Source: Candidatus Brocadia sp.
GTDB lineage: Bacteria > Planctomycetota > Brocadiia > Brocadiales > Brocadiaceae
Assembly (NCBI GenBank): GCA_021646415.1
Contig: SOEU01000009.1
Span: forward strand, 1-64,000
DNA length: 64,000 nt
Reading direction: 5' to 3'
Shown: positions 36,365 to 45,912 of the stretch, in pieces
Numbering within the stretch: position 1 is the stretch's first letter
Layout of the letters: each line of letters opens with the position of its first letter
Program-made: the position numbers and the translations under genes
The notes under the pieces: generated by a model
What the model was told of the DNA's origin: nothing
The model's database searches: none
What the model saw: only the letters and a program-made list of their open reading frames with translations

Positions 36365-37375
36365 ATGAACAAAATTATTGAATGTGTCCCAAACTTCAGC
36401 GAAGGCCGGGATTCCCAAAAAATAGCCAGGATTGTCGGTGAAATTGAAAAGGTCAATGGCGTTAAATTGCTGAATGTAGAATCGGACGCAGACTATAATC
36501 GCACTGTCGTTACCTTTGCAGGCAAACCAGAGGCAATTAAGGATGCAGCCTTTTATGCCATCGAGATGGCTGCGGAGGTTATCGATATGTCACAGCAAAA
36601 GGGTGCCCATCCCCGCATCGGTGCTACTGACGTCTGTCCGTTTGTTCCCATAGCTAATGTTACGATGGACGAGTGTGTTCAGATTGCACGGGCGCTGGGA
36701 AAGGAGGTAGGGGAGTGGCTTGGTATTCCTGTTTATCTGTACGGAGAGGCAGCAGTTATACCGGAACGGCACTTACTTCCTGATATCAGAAAAGGGGAGT
36801 ATGAAAATTTATCGGAAAAATTAAAAGAAGAAAAGTGGCGACCCGATTACGGGCCTGCGGAATTTAATGAAAACGTAAGGAGGGCGGGGGCCACGGTAAT
36901 TGGTGCACGTGAATTCCTGATTGCATACAATGTGAATCTGGATACACAGGATATCCAGGTAGCTAACAGGATCTCAGGGATTGTAAGGGCTTCCGGGATT
37001 GTCAAGATCAACGAAAAGGGCGAAAGGGTGCGCATCCCCGGGCTGCTAAAATTCGTACAGGCCATGGGTGTGTATCTGAAAGAACATAACTTTACCCAGG
37101 TTTCCATGAACCTGCAGAATTATAAGGTGACCCCACCACATGTGGCCTTTGAAGAGGTCAAGAAACAAGCCGGTCTATTAGGCGTACGTGTTACTGGGAG
37201 CGAGGTAGTAGGTCTTATTCCCAAGGAGGCATTGCTTGCAGCCGGTCGTTTTTATTCAAAGGAGCCGTCAGAAGAGAGGCTTATTGCTGTGGCTATTGAA
37301 AGGTTGGGCCTGAGTCAGTTGAACAAATTTATACCGGAGAAGAAGGTGATTGAGTATATGTTGGGGCTGGATTAA
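36365..37375 (+). CDS. ftcD: Glutamate formimidoyltransferase
   Basis: A 336-residue formiminotransferase: NKIIECVPNFSEGRD start, MSQQKGAHPRIGATDVCPFV with the catalytic His region, PVYLYGEAA, and FLIAYNVNL. It transfers the formimino group between N-formimino-glutamate and tetrahydrofolate in histidine degradation or one-carbon metabolism. It lacks the cyclodeaminase domain of the fused enzyme. No hut genes or cyclodeaminase are in the window, so its use in one-carbon flow is open. Confidence 0.95.
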   Translation: MNKIIECVPNFSEGRDSQKIARIVGEIEKVNGVKLLNVESDADYNRTVVTFAGKPEAIKDAAFYAIEMAAEVIDMSQQKGAHPRIGATDVCPFVPIANVTMDECVQIARALGKEVGEWLGIPVYLYGEAAVIPERHLLPDIRKGEYENLSEKLKEEKWRPDYGPAEFNENVRRAGATVIGAREFLIAYNVNLDTQDIQVANRISGIVRASGIVKINEKGERVRIPGLLKFVQAMGVYLKEHNFTQVSMNLQNYKVTPPHVAFEEVKKQAGLLGVRVTGSEVVGLIPKEALLAAGRFYSKEPSEERLIAVAIERLGLSQLNKFIPEKKVIEYMLGLD

Positions 37376-37543
37376 AATTGATATTTTCATACCATGAATA
37401 CGCCAGAAATAAACAAGCAATAATTGGTTTTAGATTTACGATTTCAGATTTACGATTTTTCAATTATTCACTGGGCGATCAAGACAAAGTCTAAAATCGT
37501 AATTCGTAAATTTTTAAAAAACTTTGCAAAAATAACGAGACCC

Positions 37544-37780
37544 TTATTTCTCCTCCATAAACCATCGATCTTGACTTTCGTCGTAGAGAATCTTAAAGAT
37601 AAGTCCTTCATCTGTTTTTATGGTGAACCTTCTTCTACGCCCTCTGTCAGGAATTTCTTCATAAGTCTGGGATAATATCTCCTTAATCTTATGTGTTTTC
37701 CCTTCAAAAATAAACCTAAGCGGCCTCTCATCGGCTTTATATCCTGAATAGGTACATACTTGAATATCATGCAATTTCAT
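37544..37780 (-). CDS. Small conserved hypothetical protein
   Basis: A 78-residue soluble protein with blocks YSGYKADERPLRFIFEGKTH and FTIKTDEGLIFKILYDESQD that resemble a widespread family of 70-85-residue proteins with a small beta-rich fold. No enzyme motif. It lies between ftcD (convergent) and hsdR (same strand, 31 bases from its stop). Function unknown. Confidence 0.75.
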   Translation of the reverse strand: MKLHDIQVCTYSGYKADERPLRFIFEGKTHKIKEILSQTYEEIPDRGRRRRFTIKTDEGLIFKILYDESQDRWFMEEK

Positions 37781-37811
37781 ATAATCATTATATTATAATA
37801 TCTGCAAGTTC

Positions 37812-40800
37812 CTAAGCAGCATAAACACTCTTTCCAGCACCATAATATGAATCATATATATGCTGGAATACACTAATGCATTTCTGTTCATACAGTTCCG
37901 GTGTATAACTTCGGGGGAGTTTCGCATCAAGTGTCGTCTCAATGGTAAGAAGCACATCTGCCCTTGCCTGTTGTTTCCTTCTCCAATCGAGCACGAGCTT
38001 TTCTTTTTTCAGCTTATCCAATAATTCCTTAGAAGCAAGCTTTACTTGCTTCGTCTCTTTCCTGGATAAATCCGGTTTTTTCAGAAGATCGAACAAGGCA
38101 AGCTCTTCCTCCGTCAAATTCTCTTCAATCCCTCTCTTTTCTTCCTCATTCAATTTCTTTACGAAGGCAAGCAATCTGTCAAAAAATAGTTCAATATTGA
38201 TTGCACCTGAATTATATTCCTCTATAAGCTGCTGGAACTTTTCCAGGAAGTCAATCCTCGACCGGTTAAACCTGACCATACTGTTCAGTTTAGACTTGAT
38301 TGCGGCTTTTATTCGGGCAATCTGCGTGTTCTTTTGCCCTTCAAGAAACTTCTTTCGTAATACATTAAAATCAATCTGAGACAAATCAATGATATGGTTT
38401 CCATGAGGCTCATGAGGTTCTCTAATTACGTATCCCTCTGCTTCTATGGATTCGTCAAGTAAATGTTCTACTTTCCCAATAACATTGGTTATATCAACTT
38501 CACCCGATATTGATTTAATTTTGTCCGCTATCACCGTCAATATCGTGCATTTTTCATAAAACCTGTTCGCCTGTGGATCAGGAAGAATTGCCTTGAACAA
38601 CTTACTTACCAAAGAAGCAAGCGTGAGGTATCTTCTCTTTGATTCATCATTGACTAAAATAGCATCAACGGCATCCGTGATGAGTTTGATTTTTTCAAGT
38701 TTATCGCTGCTGATTATCTTTTGGACATCAATTCCTTTTTTCTTACAAAAGCCTTCAGTCTGGGCAATGGCCTTCTCAAGCTCCATAAGCAGTTCACTTT
38801 TAGACCTGACTGGTGTTTCACCCTCTTTAATCCCTCCTCCTGACCCTGAACCGTATATTGCAAGTGCCTTTTGGAGTTCTCTGAATACACCCACATAATC
38901 TACAATCAACCCGTTCGCTTTATCGCCAAATACCCTGTTTGCCCTGGCAATGGTCTGCATGAGGGTATGGTTTTTCATAGGCTTGTCGAGGTAGATGGTT
39001 GACAAACACGGGACATCAAAGCCTGTCATCCACATAGCACAGACAAAGACGATTCGGAATGGGTTCGCAGGGTCTTTAAACTTCTCAGCCAAATCTTCCT
39101 TTACCATCCTTCTGCGGTGCTTTTCAATATCAAGCCCCAGTTTCCTGAATTTCTCTATTTCGTTCTGCTCCCCGCTTACCATTACTGCCATATCGGTTTC
39201 TTCCATAAATCTGATTTTTTCCCGTAGAGACGCAAGATTTTGCGCCTCTACGGGCGTATCGTAATACTCCTTTACATCTGTTTTTAATTTTTCGATATAT
39301 TTCTTCAAGTACCTCTGGACTTTATCGTACATCTTTACTGCGGTTGGCTTATCTATGGATACCACCATTGCCTTACCCTGAAAGCCTCGGTTTACAAAGT
39401 GGACTACAATATCCTCGGCTATTTTTTCCAGCCGGTCATCCCGTGTAATGATGTGGTATTGCCGTGCAAATTCTCGCTGAAGCTTTTCTTCTTGCTCAGG
39501 GGAAAGCATCGCCGCTTCGATGATCCGCTCAAGGTCTTCTCCAAAATCTTCGTTCCTGAGCTGAACCTCAGGTATCCGGTTTTCATAATAAAGAGGGACA
39601 GTTGCATTGTCATCAATAGATTGCTTGAAGTTGTAAATACTTACATAGTCGCCAAAGGTCTTTCTCGTAAGTTCTTCTCCTACGATCAAAGGAGTTCCGG
39701 TGAAGGCAATAAAAGCGGCATTGGGGAGGGCAGTCCTCATATTCATGGCAAGGGTATCATACTGAGAGCGGTGCGCCTCGTCAGTTATGACAATAATATC
39801 GGAGCGGTCTGAGAGTTTTGGGAATTTCTCTCCACCATCTGTACCAAACTTCTGAATAAGGGTAAAGATATTTCTGTGGTTTTCCCTCAATAACAGTTTT
39901 AAATGGTCTCTGGTCTCTGCATGGACTTCCTGTTCTGTTACCGCTCCAACACTGGCGAAGTTCTTGTATATCTGCTCATCAAGCTCTTTCCTGTCGGTTA
40001 CAATGAGAAATGTAAAGTTACCCTCAAATTTTCGAAGTATTTTCTGAGAGAAAAAGATCATGGAGAAGCTCTTTCCGCTTCCCTGAGTATGCCAAAATAC
40101 TCCGAGCCTTCCCTGGTTTTCCTTGAGCCTCTTAAACGATTCTATCGTGTTGTTGACACCCAAATATTGGTGATTTTTAGCAATAATTTTGATAAGCGAA
40201 CCACCTGAATCCTTATACAGGATAAAGTTCTCAAGGATATCAAGAAACTTCTGTTTCTCACAAGTGCCTTTGATAATCGTCTCAAGAGACACAACGCCTT
40301 CCTCACCCTCGCTATTGATCTTCTTCCACTCGCTGAAGTGCTCAAAGTCGGCGCTGATCGTCCCGATCCTGCTCTCAGAGCCATTCGAGAGGATAATAAA
40401 TGTGTTATACCAGAATATCTGAGGGATGGCGTCCTTGTAATCGGTGATATTATCCTTGAATGCATCATCCAGCTTTTTATGGACTGCCTTCAGTTCTATA
40501 AAAATAAGGGGCAAGCCGTTGACAAACCCCACAAGGTCGGCCCTGCGTTTATACATTTCACCAGTGACCCAAAACTGTGAGGCAAGAAAGAAGTCGTTGT
40601 TTTCCGGATTATTCCAGTCAATAACCCGAACTGTTTCGACAGACTCTTCACTTGCACTCTCCTCCTGGGAGATGGTTTTGGTGAGGGTATCGCCTTGAGT
40701 CTTTGCCCTCTCCTTTTGGGAGAGGGTAGGGGTGAGGGTGTTTACATATACCTTTACCCCATCCCTGATGAGCTTGTAAACTTCACGGTTGGCAGTGGCT

Positions 40801-41054
40801 GGATTTAAAATACTCCTGTTTCTTATGAGTTCTTCAATGGCCTGATTAATAGCTTCGGCTGGAAGGGTCGGATTTAGCTTTATAAGAGACTCTCTGAGCT
40901 TTGGGATGAGGACAACATCCGTGGAAGTAATCCTGCCAAGCGTTCCCTTTTCACCGAATGTCTCACGAAAGCAGTCAAGGTGGGCATATCCAAGCGATTG
41001 AAAGAGTTCAATGGCGGGTTGTTCAACTAATGATAATTCACTGTAATTGGCCAA
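37812..41054 (-). CDS. hsdR: Type I restriction enzyme, R (translocase/nuclease) subunit
   Basis: A 1080-residue HsdR. An N-terminal RecB-like nuclease domain (ADLVGFVNGLPLIFIELKAV, the D...ExK catalytic set) is followed by a two-domain helicase: Walker A TQGSGKS at about residue 322, ITDEAHRSQY at about 425, and motif VI-like HTLMQTIARANRVF. It cuts unmodified DNA with HsdM and HsdS. Residues about 104-131 (LTPTLSQKERAKTQGDTLTK and what follows) are encoded by two palindromic repeats and look inserted. A remnant of another hsdR start is at 42386-42487. Confidence 0.95.
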   Translation of the reverse strand: MANYSELSLVEQPAIELFQSLGYAHLDCFRETFGEKGTLGRITSTDVVLIPKLRESLIKLNPTLPAEAINQAIEELIRNRSILNPATANREVYKLIRDGVKVYVNTLTPTLSQKERAKTQGDTLTKTISQEESASEESVETVRVIDWNNPENNDFFLASQFWVTGEMYKRRADLVGFVNGLPLIFIELKAVHKKLDDAFKDNITDYKDAIPQIFWYNTFIILSNGSESRIGTISADFEHFSEWKKINSEGEEGVVSLETIIKGTCEKQKFLDILENFILYKDSGGSLIKIIAKNHQYLGVNNTIESFKRLKENQGRLGVFWHTQGSGKSFSMIFFSQKILRKFEGNFTFLIVTDRKELDEQIYKNFASVGAVTEQEVHAETRDHLKLLLRENHRNIFTLIQKFGTDGGEKFPKLSDRSDIIVITDEAHRSQYDTLAMNMRTALPNAAFIAFTGTPLIVGEELTRKTFGDYVSIYNFKQSIDDNATVPLYYENRIPEVQLRNEDFGEDLERIIEAAMLSPEQEEKLQREFARQYHIITRDDRLEKIAEDIVVHFVNRGFQGKAMVVSIDKPTAVKMYDKVQRYLKKYIEKLKTDVKEYYDTPVEAQNLASLREKIRFMEETDMAVMVSGEQNEIEKFRKLGLDIEKHRRRMVKEDLAEKFKDPANPFRIVFVCAMWMTGFDVPCLSTIYLDKPMKNHTLMQTIARANRVFGDKANGLIVDYVGVFRELQKALAIYGSGSGGGIKEGETPVRSKSELLMELEKAIAQTEGFCKKKGIDVQKIISSDKLEKIKLITDAVDAILVNDESKRRYLTLASLVSKLFKAILPDPQANRFYEKCTILTVIADKIKSISGEVDITNVIGKVEHLLDESIEAEGYVIREPHEPHGNHIIDLSQIDFNVLRKKFLEGQKNTQIARIKAAIKSKLNSMVRFNRSRIDFLEKFQQLIEEYNSGAINIELFFDRLLAFVKKLNEEEKRGIEENLTEEELALFDLLKKPDLSRKETKQVKLASKELLDKLKKEKLVLDWRRKQQARADVLLTIETTLDAKLPRSYTPELYEQKCISVFQHIYDSYYGAGKSVYAA
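40655..40741. repeat. Palindromic repeats inside hsdR, translated
   Basis: Two hairpins of the CCCTCTCCTTTTGGGAGAGG type, each with a GGTGAGGGT-like tail, lie head to tail. In the hsdR frame they give the peptide LTPTLSQKERAK and a diverged second copy LTKTISQEES. The motif LTPTLSQxER is a familiar product of this repeat in other bacteria. Confidence 0.75.
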
Positions 41055-41183
41055 TTTCGTTCCTTGTATATTTTAAATAATTCTTGACATATCTATTTGA
41101 GTGAATTAATCTATTTAGTAGCTCATCTACCACGTGTAGAAGGAGTAACGAAGCCGTTCCCGTAAGGGGGCGGCTTCAGCTTT

Positions 41184-41675
41184 TTATGGATTATGTTTTT
41201 TCCAGTATTCCTCAAATTCCTTCTGAAGTTTCTGCCTTCTATGCGGTTTATCTACCATATAAGCCGTCCATGGTAAAACATAGTCTTTCCGATCTGCCAG
41301 AACTAACAAATATTCCACGGATTCCAGCCACAAACATATCCTGATTTCACGTCCTCTGACATTTTTCCAAACCTTTACAACACTTTCTCGTGAATGCACC
41401 ATTATAGGTCTAGGCCAGCGGATACGTTCGCACCTTCGCATATCTGGCAATCTTTCAATCTCTGTATTACCCTCGGAGATCATATGCCAAAAGGTGGCTT
41501 CTTTTCCCTGTGATTCAGGATGGCGCTTCAGCCCGACTCGCCTGCCTTCAAAAGTTGGCTTACTATCAATGAAGTCTTTCTTAAAGAAATCGTATAAGGC
41601 ATCCAAATAACGATGCCAGTCGCCTCCATAATTTTCAAAAAGTACCAATCCAGGCAGCCACGAAGGTTTTTCCAT
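41184..41675 (-). CDS. Uncharacterised protein coupled to DUF3800 gene
   Basis: A 163-residue protein starting MEKPSWLPGLVLFENYGGDW, with GLKRHPESQGKEATFWHMIS, MRRCERIRWPRPIM and the C-terminal ICLWLESVEYLLVLADRKDY / AYMVDKPHRRQKL. Conserved polar residues (R, H, E, W) in the middle suggest a small nuclease or a nucleic-acid-binding fold, but I cannot assign a family. Its ATG overlaps the DUF3800 stop (TAATG, 41673-41677), so the two are translationally coupled and likely work together. A 9-residue longer frame is not favoured. Confidence 0.75.
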   Translation of the reverse strand: MEKPSWLPGLVLFENYGGDWHRYLDALYDFFKKDFIDSKPTFEGRRVGLKRHPESQGKEATFWHMISEGNTEIERLPDMRRCERIRWPRPIMVHSRESVVKVWKNVRGREIRICLWLESVEYLLVLADRKDYVLPWTAYMVDKPHRRQKLQKEFEEYWKKHNP

Positions 41676-42382
41676 TAGGCTGTCTCCGAAGCATGCCAGC
41701 AAAACAGATTAACTTTGTCTTCTCGGAGGAGCGTTGTTCTGGTTAAACAGTACTGTGAGCGTTCTTTCATATGTGTAACCAGAGTGTCCTTACCGGCGTT
41801 ACCTGAAAGCCCTCTGTTAGTATAAGAAACAGCGCCAATCAAAAGATCGGCCAACTGCAATATTTCAACTTCATGAGATCGCACTGCCTGGACACGCTCA
41901 ATGATTTTCCGTGAAAAATCATAGAAGTTATTACATAACACATCGTGCAGTTTGGCAATCTTATCCGCGCTTCGTGTGTCTTTAATATCGAGATAGATTC
42001 TATAAATAGATTTTGGGCTAAGAATTACCTTCAGCATATCAAAGTACATTTTGTAATACCAGTCGTCATGGCTTTGGAGGAACTCTTTATGTCTTAGTTT
42101 TGATTTATCAGGGACAATTAATGCCCTGAAATGTAGGTTATCGTTATCGAAAAAGTAATCCATTACTTCACGATAAAAAATCATTTTAGCTGGTGAAACC
42201 TTAGTCCATTTAATCTCAAATTCAGGATTAAAGCCATGATCTTTTTTGATATCCCGGAGACGGATTGAGATTTCCTTTACCTTATCTATTGGACACCACA
42301 CCGCTCCCAAAACCATCACCTTTAAATGGTCATTTTCCATGTGGCAACTTTCATCACAATAGATGTTGTATAATTGGCTCAT
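41675..42382 (-). CDS. DUF3800 protein
   Basis: A 235-residue DUF3800 protein: the start YNIYCDESCHMEN has the typical acidic YxDES motif, the middle has HDDWYYKMYFDMLKVIL and YRIYLDIKDTRS, and the end has EILQLADLLIGAVSYTNRGL. The layout of acidic residues suggests an RNase H-like fold, which is an inference. Such genes are frequent in defence islands and prophages. It starts four bases after the hsdR remnant and is coupled to the following gene. Confidence 0.85.
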   Translation of the reverse strand: MSQLYNIYCDESCHMENDHLKVMVLGAVWCPIDKVKEISIRLRDIKKDHGFNPEFEIKWTKVSPAKMIFYREVMDYFFDNDNLHFRALIVPDKSKLRHKEFLQSHDDWYYKMYFDMLKVILSPKSIYRIYLDIKDTRSADKIAKLHDVLCNNFYDFSRKIIERVQAVRSHEVEILQLADLLIGAVSYTNRGLSGNAGKDTLVTHMKERSQYCLTRTTLLREDKVNLFCWHASETA

Positions 42383-42385
42383 TAT

Positions 42386-42487
42386 TTAGCCTCGACCATA
42401 GTAATATTTGAACTGCCAAAGAGGATTGAATAACTCAATTGCTGGAAGTTCAACAAGATTTGATTCTGTATAGACCGCTTTACTCAT
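42386..42487 (-). pseudogene. 33-codon remnant of an hsdR start
   Basis: The frame reads MSKAVYTESNLVELPAIELF and stops soon after. It matches the start of the intact HsdR (ANYSELSLVEQPAIELFQSL) and its start codon overlaps the OLD nuclease stop in a TAATG, as an hsdR start would. The remaining 1050 residues are gone and DUF3800 begins four bases later. It marks the junction of an insertion or recombination. Confidence 0.75.
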
Positions 42488-44445
42488 TATCGCTCTATTA
42501 CTACCTTTAAGAATTCTGATATTACACGAATATCAAAAATATCTGACATTTTACTGCCTTGAGCAAGCTTTACATTGATTTCAAATAACTTATCGAGACT
42601 TAATTTATTTGTTGAGCTTATGAGTTCTGCTTGTTTTGATAAATCTTCAATTTTACCATCAAGAATACATATTCCATTAGCCCGTAAATCATTGAGCAAA
42701 CTGACAAGTTCCTTGTTGTCAGCAACATCATATATTTTCTTGCTTGTATAAAAGGCTTTTTCATTTTTTGTCTTTATATCATTACGAGTTTTATCGATTC
42801 TAGATATAGTTTTTGTTCCCTCATCGCCGAATATGTATGGCTGTGTAAAGAATTCTTTTCCCAAATTCGATACTGATTCATGGGCTTTTACATTTTCTCC
42901 GTATTTCTTTCTCTCATCTTTTTTATCCCGCAAGAAATAATCAAAATCTGCGAAAACAAAGCATTTTAGTCCAAGCTCCAAAATCAACTTCACAAATCGA
43001 CTTATATTATCTTTGCTTCCGGCTGAAACAATCGATATATTTCTCTCGTCTAGTTTCTGAGGGTACACTTCTTTGGCAACAGCACGTAATATAAAATCGT
43101 CATACCCCTCACAGATGACGACTTTATCAGCAAAGAATATTTCATTTTGATTGTTATCGATCAAAAGGTCTTTATACTTTTTTATTTTTATCGGCGCTGC
43201 GACTGTATTATCTCCATGCTTTCTGACCAAAACAATATTGAGGTCTTCACCAACCGTTCTTATAAATTCAACGCTGTGAGTTGTCAATATAACTTGGTTC
43301 TTATTATTATTCAAAAATTCATCCAGCCGATCACTAATTACCCTACGAGCATGAGGGTGAAGATAAACTTCTGGTTCTTCGATGCAAAGCAGAGCTGATG
43401 TGACAGTATTCACATATTGTGTGTAATAATTAAAAAGACCTATGATTGTCGCGCTTTGAATTCCAGAACCCTTCTCTGTAAGAAGCGATTTAAAGCCATC
43501 ATCTACATATATAAGGCAGTTTTTATGGATATCGATTTTGGTGTCAGCATTAAACTGAAAATGTAATTCTGTTTCTGGAAAAGCAACCTGCAAAGTGGTT
43601 TGGGTAACCTTTTCTCTTACATTTTCAAATATCCCATCAGCAACTTCTTTTACTTTCTTGAAAGCTTCTTGTAATCTATCTGACTCGGCGTGCTCAGACG
43701 TAAGATATTTCATCAATTTCCCATACCATGTCCAGTTGGATATCCTCAATTGATTCTGAGGATCACGAAACGAAGGAATAATTGCACTCTGCAAAAGCTC
43801 ATTCCTAATCGGCGCTTTAAAGGATAATATCCAGTGCGAGTCTTTATTTTCTCGATATAGAAAACGTATATCTTTATCTATTCTTCCTTCTTCATCTTTC
43901 CTAGCCAAAAAAGCGAAAGCAAAAGAATATTTATCATTAAATTGATTTTCAAAAGTTTCTTGATGTCGTAGTTTGGGATTTATATATTCTTTTTCACTAT
44001 TGTCTTCATTCTTATTGAATAATACGCTGTATGTTTTCGGAAGGTGATCATTTGAAATTCTCACGGGTATTTTTACTGGTCTTTTCCCTTCCCATGAATT
44101 GATTTCACTAAAAATATAGAATCCATAACATTTATAGATTTCATCGTAATTAAGAGGCTCACCTATATTTCTAGTCAGTTCACACCAGATGAATAATTCG
44201 TCTGCAGATTTAATGATGGTTTTACCGTCGATTTCTTCTTTCCAAGTAAAGAAGTCATTTGTTGTAATGTTTTCTAGCTTTGGGTATGTCGGAGTGTTTT
44301 CACCAAGAGTTAGGTCAATCGCTCTGATTATGTTACTCTTACCGGCATTATTGCGCCCGATGATAACACTTTTCCCCTTTGTGAATGGGATATCCAGTTC
44401 TTTAATAGAACGGTAATTTTTTATATAAAGCCTAGATAGGTACAT
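42487..44445 (-). CDS. OLD-family ATPase/TOPRIM nuclease
   Basis: A 652-residue overcoming-lysogenization-defect (OLD) type protein. The N-terminal ABC-type ATPase has the P-loop GRNNAGKS at residues 30-37, a signature region in the middle and ALLCIEEPEVYLHPHARRVI (Walker B and following) and ILTTHSVEFI. The C-terminal TOPRIM domain has VVICEGYDDFILRA (about 440) and FVFADFDYFL. OLD proteins are DNA nucleases that occur in anti-phage systems such as Gabija, but no UvrD-like helicase partner is here. It is embedded between hsdS and the hsdR remnant. Confidence 0.9.
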   Translation of the reverse strand: MYLSRLYIKNYRSIKELDIPFTKGKSVIIGRNNAGKSNIIRAIDLTLGENTPTYPKLENITTNDFFTWKEEIDGKTIIKSADELFIWCELTRNIGEPLNYDEIYKCYGFYIFSEINSWEGKRPVKIPVRISNDHLPKTYSVLFNKNEDNSEKEYINPKLRHQETFENQFNDKYSFAFAFLARKDEEGRIDKDIRFLYRENKDSHWILSFKAPIRNELLQSAIIPSFRDPQNQLRISNWTWYGKLMKYLTSEHAESDRLQEAFKKVKEVADGIFENVREKVTQTTLQVAFPETELHFQFNADTKIDIHKNCLIYVDDGFKSLLTEKGSGIQSATIIGLFNYYTQYVNTVTSALLCIEEPEVYLHPHARRVISDRLDEFLNNNKNQVILTTHSVEFIRTVGEDLNIVLVRKHGDNTVAAPIKIKKYKDLLIDNNQNEIFFADKVVICEGYDDFILRAVAKEVYPQKLDERNISIVSAGSKDNISRFVKLILELGLKCFVFADFDYFLRDKKDERKKYGENVKAHESVSNLGKEFFTQPYIFGDEGTKTISRIDKTRNDIKTKNEKAFYTSKKIYDVADNKELVSLLNDLRANGICILDGKIEDLSKQAELISSTNKLSLDKLFEINVKLAQGSKMSDIFDIRVISEFLKVVIER

Positions 44446-45705
44446 AATTATTGTTCACCTTAATATCCACATTCTCAATATCAATCTCCCTACTGATTAA
44501 TTTTGGCAAGAGGAGGTTACGGGTCTTGCGGAGATTGAGGTTTTTGCGTTGTAAGACATCAATTTGATTAAAGGTTGCTCTCGCAAATCTATCAAACATT
44601 CCGATGGCTCTTTGATTGGGTATAATAATATTCATTGTTGCAATATATTCTTTGTTTGCATGTGGTATTGCAGAGCCAATGTTCTTATCCGAAATTGATT
44701 TATAATTATTTTTTAGAAAATAGTAGATAATGTAGGGAGAATGATTAATCTCTTTTTTTATTCTATATATACCTAGCGTAGAACCCACAGCGCCTTGAAA
44801 ACCAATAAATACTTGTCCAGAACTGGCACCATCCATAACCATGATAATGTCGTCATTTTTAGCAATTGCTACATTTTTATCGTTGGTATATAAGAAACAA
44901 TGATTTCTAATACCATCTATCAATAAGTAAGGAATTGTTTCTGGCTGTGGTGATTCATATATTATTTTTGCTTTTTTGCCTTTTTGAAAATCAATAATAT
45001 TGCCTAACTTTTTTACCTCCCACCCCTCAGGAATCATCCCCAGTTCGGATTTAATCATTTTGACTTTCTCATGTCCCGGGAAGCGGAAATTGACGAACCA
45101 TTCCTTGTAAATAGCCTGTGCCATTTCCTCCAAAATCTTAATCCGCCTGTTGTTGTTCTCAATAAGGTCATCATAGGCTGAAAGAATAGAGGCGATTTTC
45201 TGTTGAACTTTTGTTCCTGGTACGAGCAGTTTTTATTCTCGGAGAATACTGTCCATTGGAACCGAGAAACACCTGTATGTTGCGTATGATATTTAAAAAT
45301 ATGTCCTGCTATATATAAATATTTGAGATAGTAATATATATACCGAGGATAAGCCATTTGAGAATCTATTCTGATAAACCGACTAAAACTAGCACAAGTA
45401 ACGGGAAGACTAAATCTTTTTAGTAGTTTATCTTTAATGAATATAGTTCTTCCAGTAGGTTTATTTTTAGAGCCACCTGCAGTTTCTATAATAATATCGT
45501 TTGCTTTCAATGCTTTTCTGCAAGCTATATCCTCTTTTATATATCTTGTTAGAATAGTATCTATATCACCGATCTCGACGGATTCAAAGTCAGTCCCACG
45601 GATTACATTCATAAAAATAGAACATTCAAAAGGTTCTTCCTTTCCCCACTCGCCATCTTTTGATTCTGCAATTAAAGATTTTAAGACTACAGAACTATTT
45701 TTCAT
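44432..45705 (-). pseudogene. hsdS: Type I restriction specificity subunit, one frameshift
   Basis: The first half (start at 45705) has the first target-recognition domain (FMNVIRGTDFESVEIG, RFIRIDSQMAYPRYIYYYLK). Homology then passes to another frame (QQKIASILSAYDDLIENNNR, LEEMAQAIYKEWFVNFRFPG), the central helix and second target-recognition domain (GMIPEGWEVKKLGNIIDFQK) up to residue about 424. The break sits at a run of five T on the plus strand (45231-45235, A5 in the gene); one added A joins both halves perfectly. It may be a switchable tract, an inactivating mutation or a sequencing error. Confidence 0.85.
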
Positions 45706-45912
45706 TTATCAATCCAGTAAATTTACTATATGTCTATCTTCAAGCTTTCTTGTCCTGGTGTTCAATCGCCCAGTACTTTATTCGATTCGTTAAGACTTTC
45801 GTAAAAATTAACATCATCTTCGTTGTTCTCATCCTTCTTACTAGATTTTGTATTTCATACATAAGACGCAATCTGTTTTGTGTTTCACAAAACCAAAGAT
45901 AAGAGATACAAG

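Noticed and set aside
45706-45912. Short minus-strand frames between hsdS and ORF6N (for example ending NESNKVLGD)
   Set aside because: Too short and no start; could be a gene tail, but no family can be supported.
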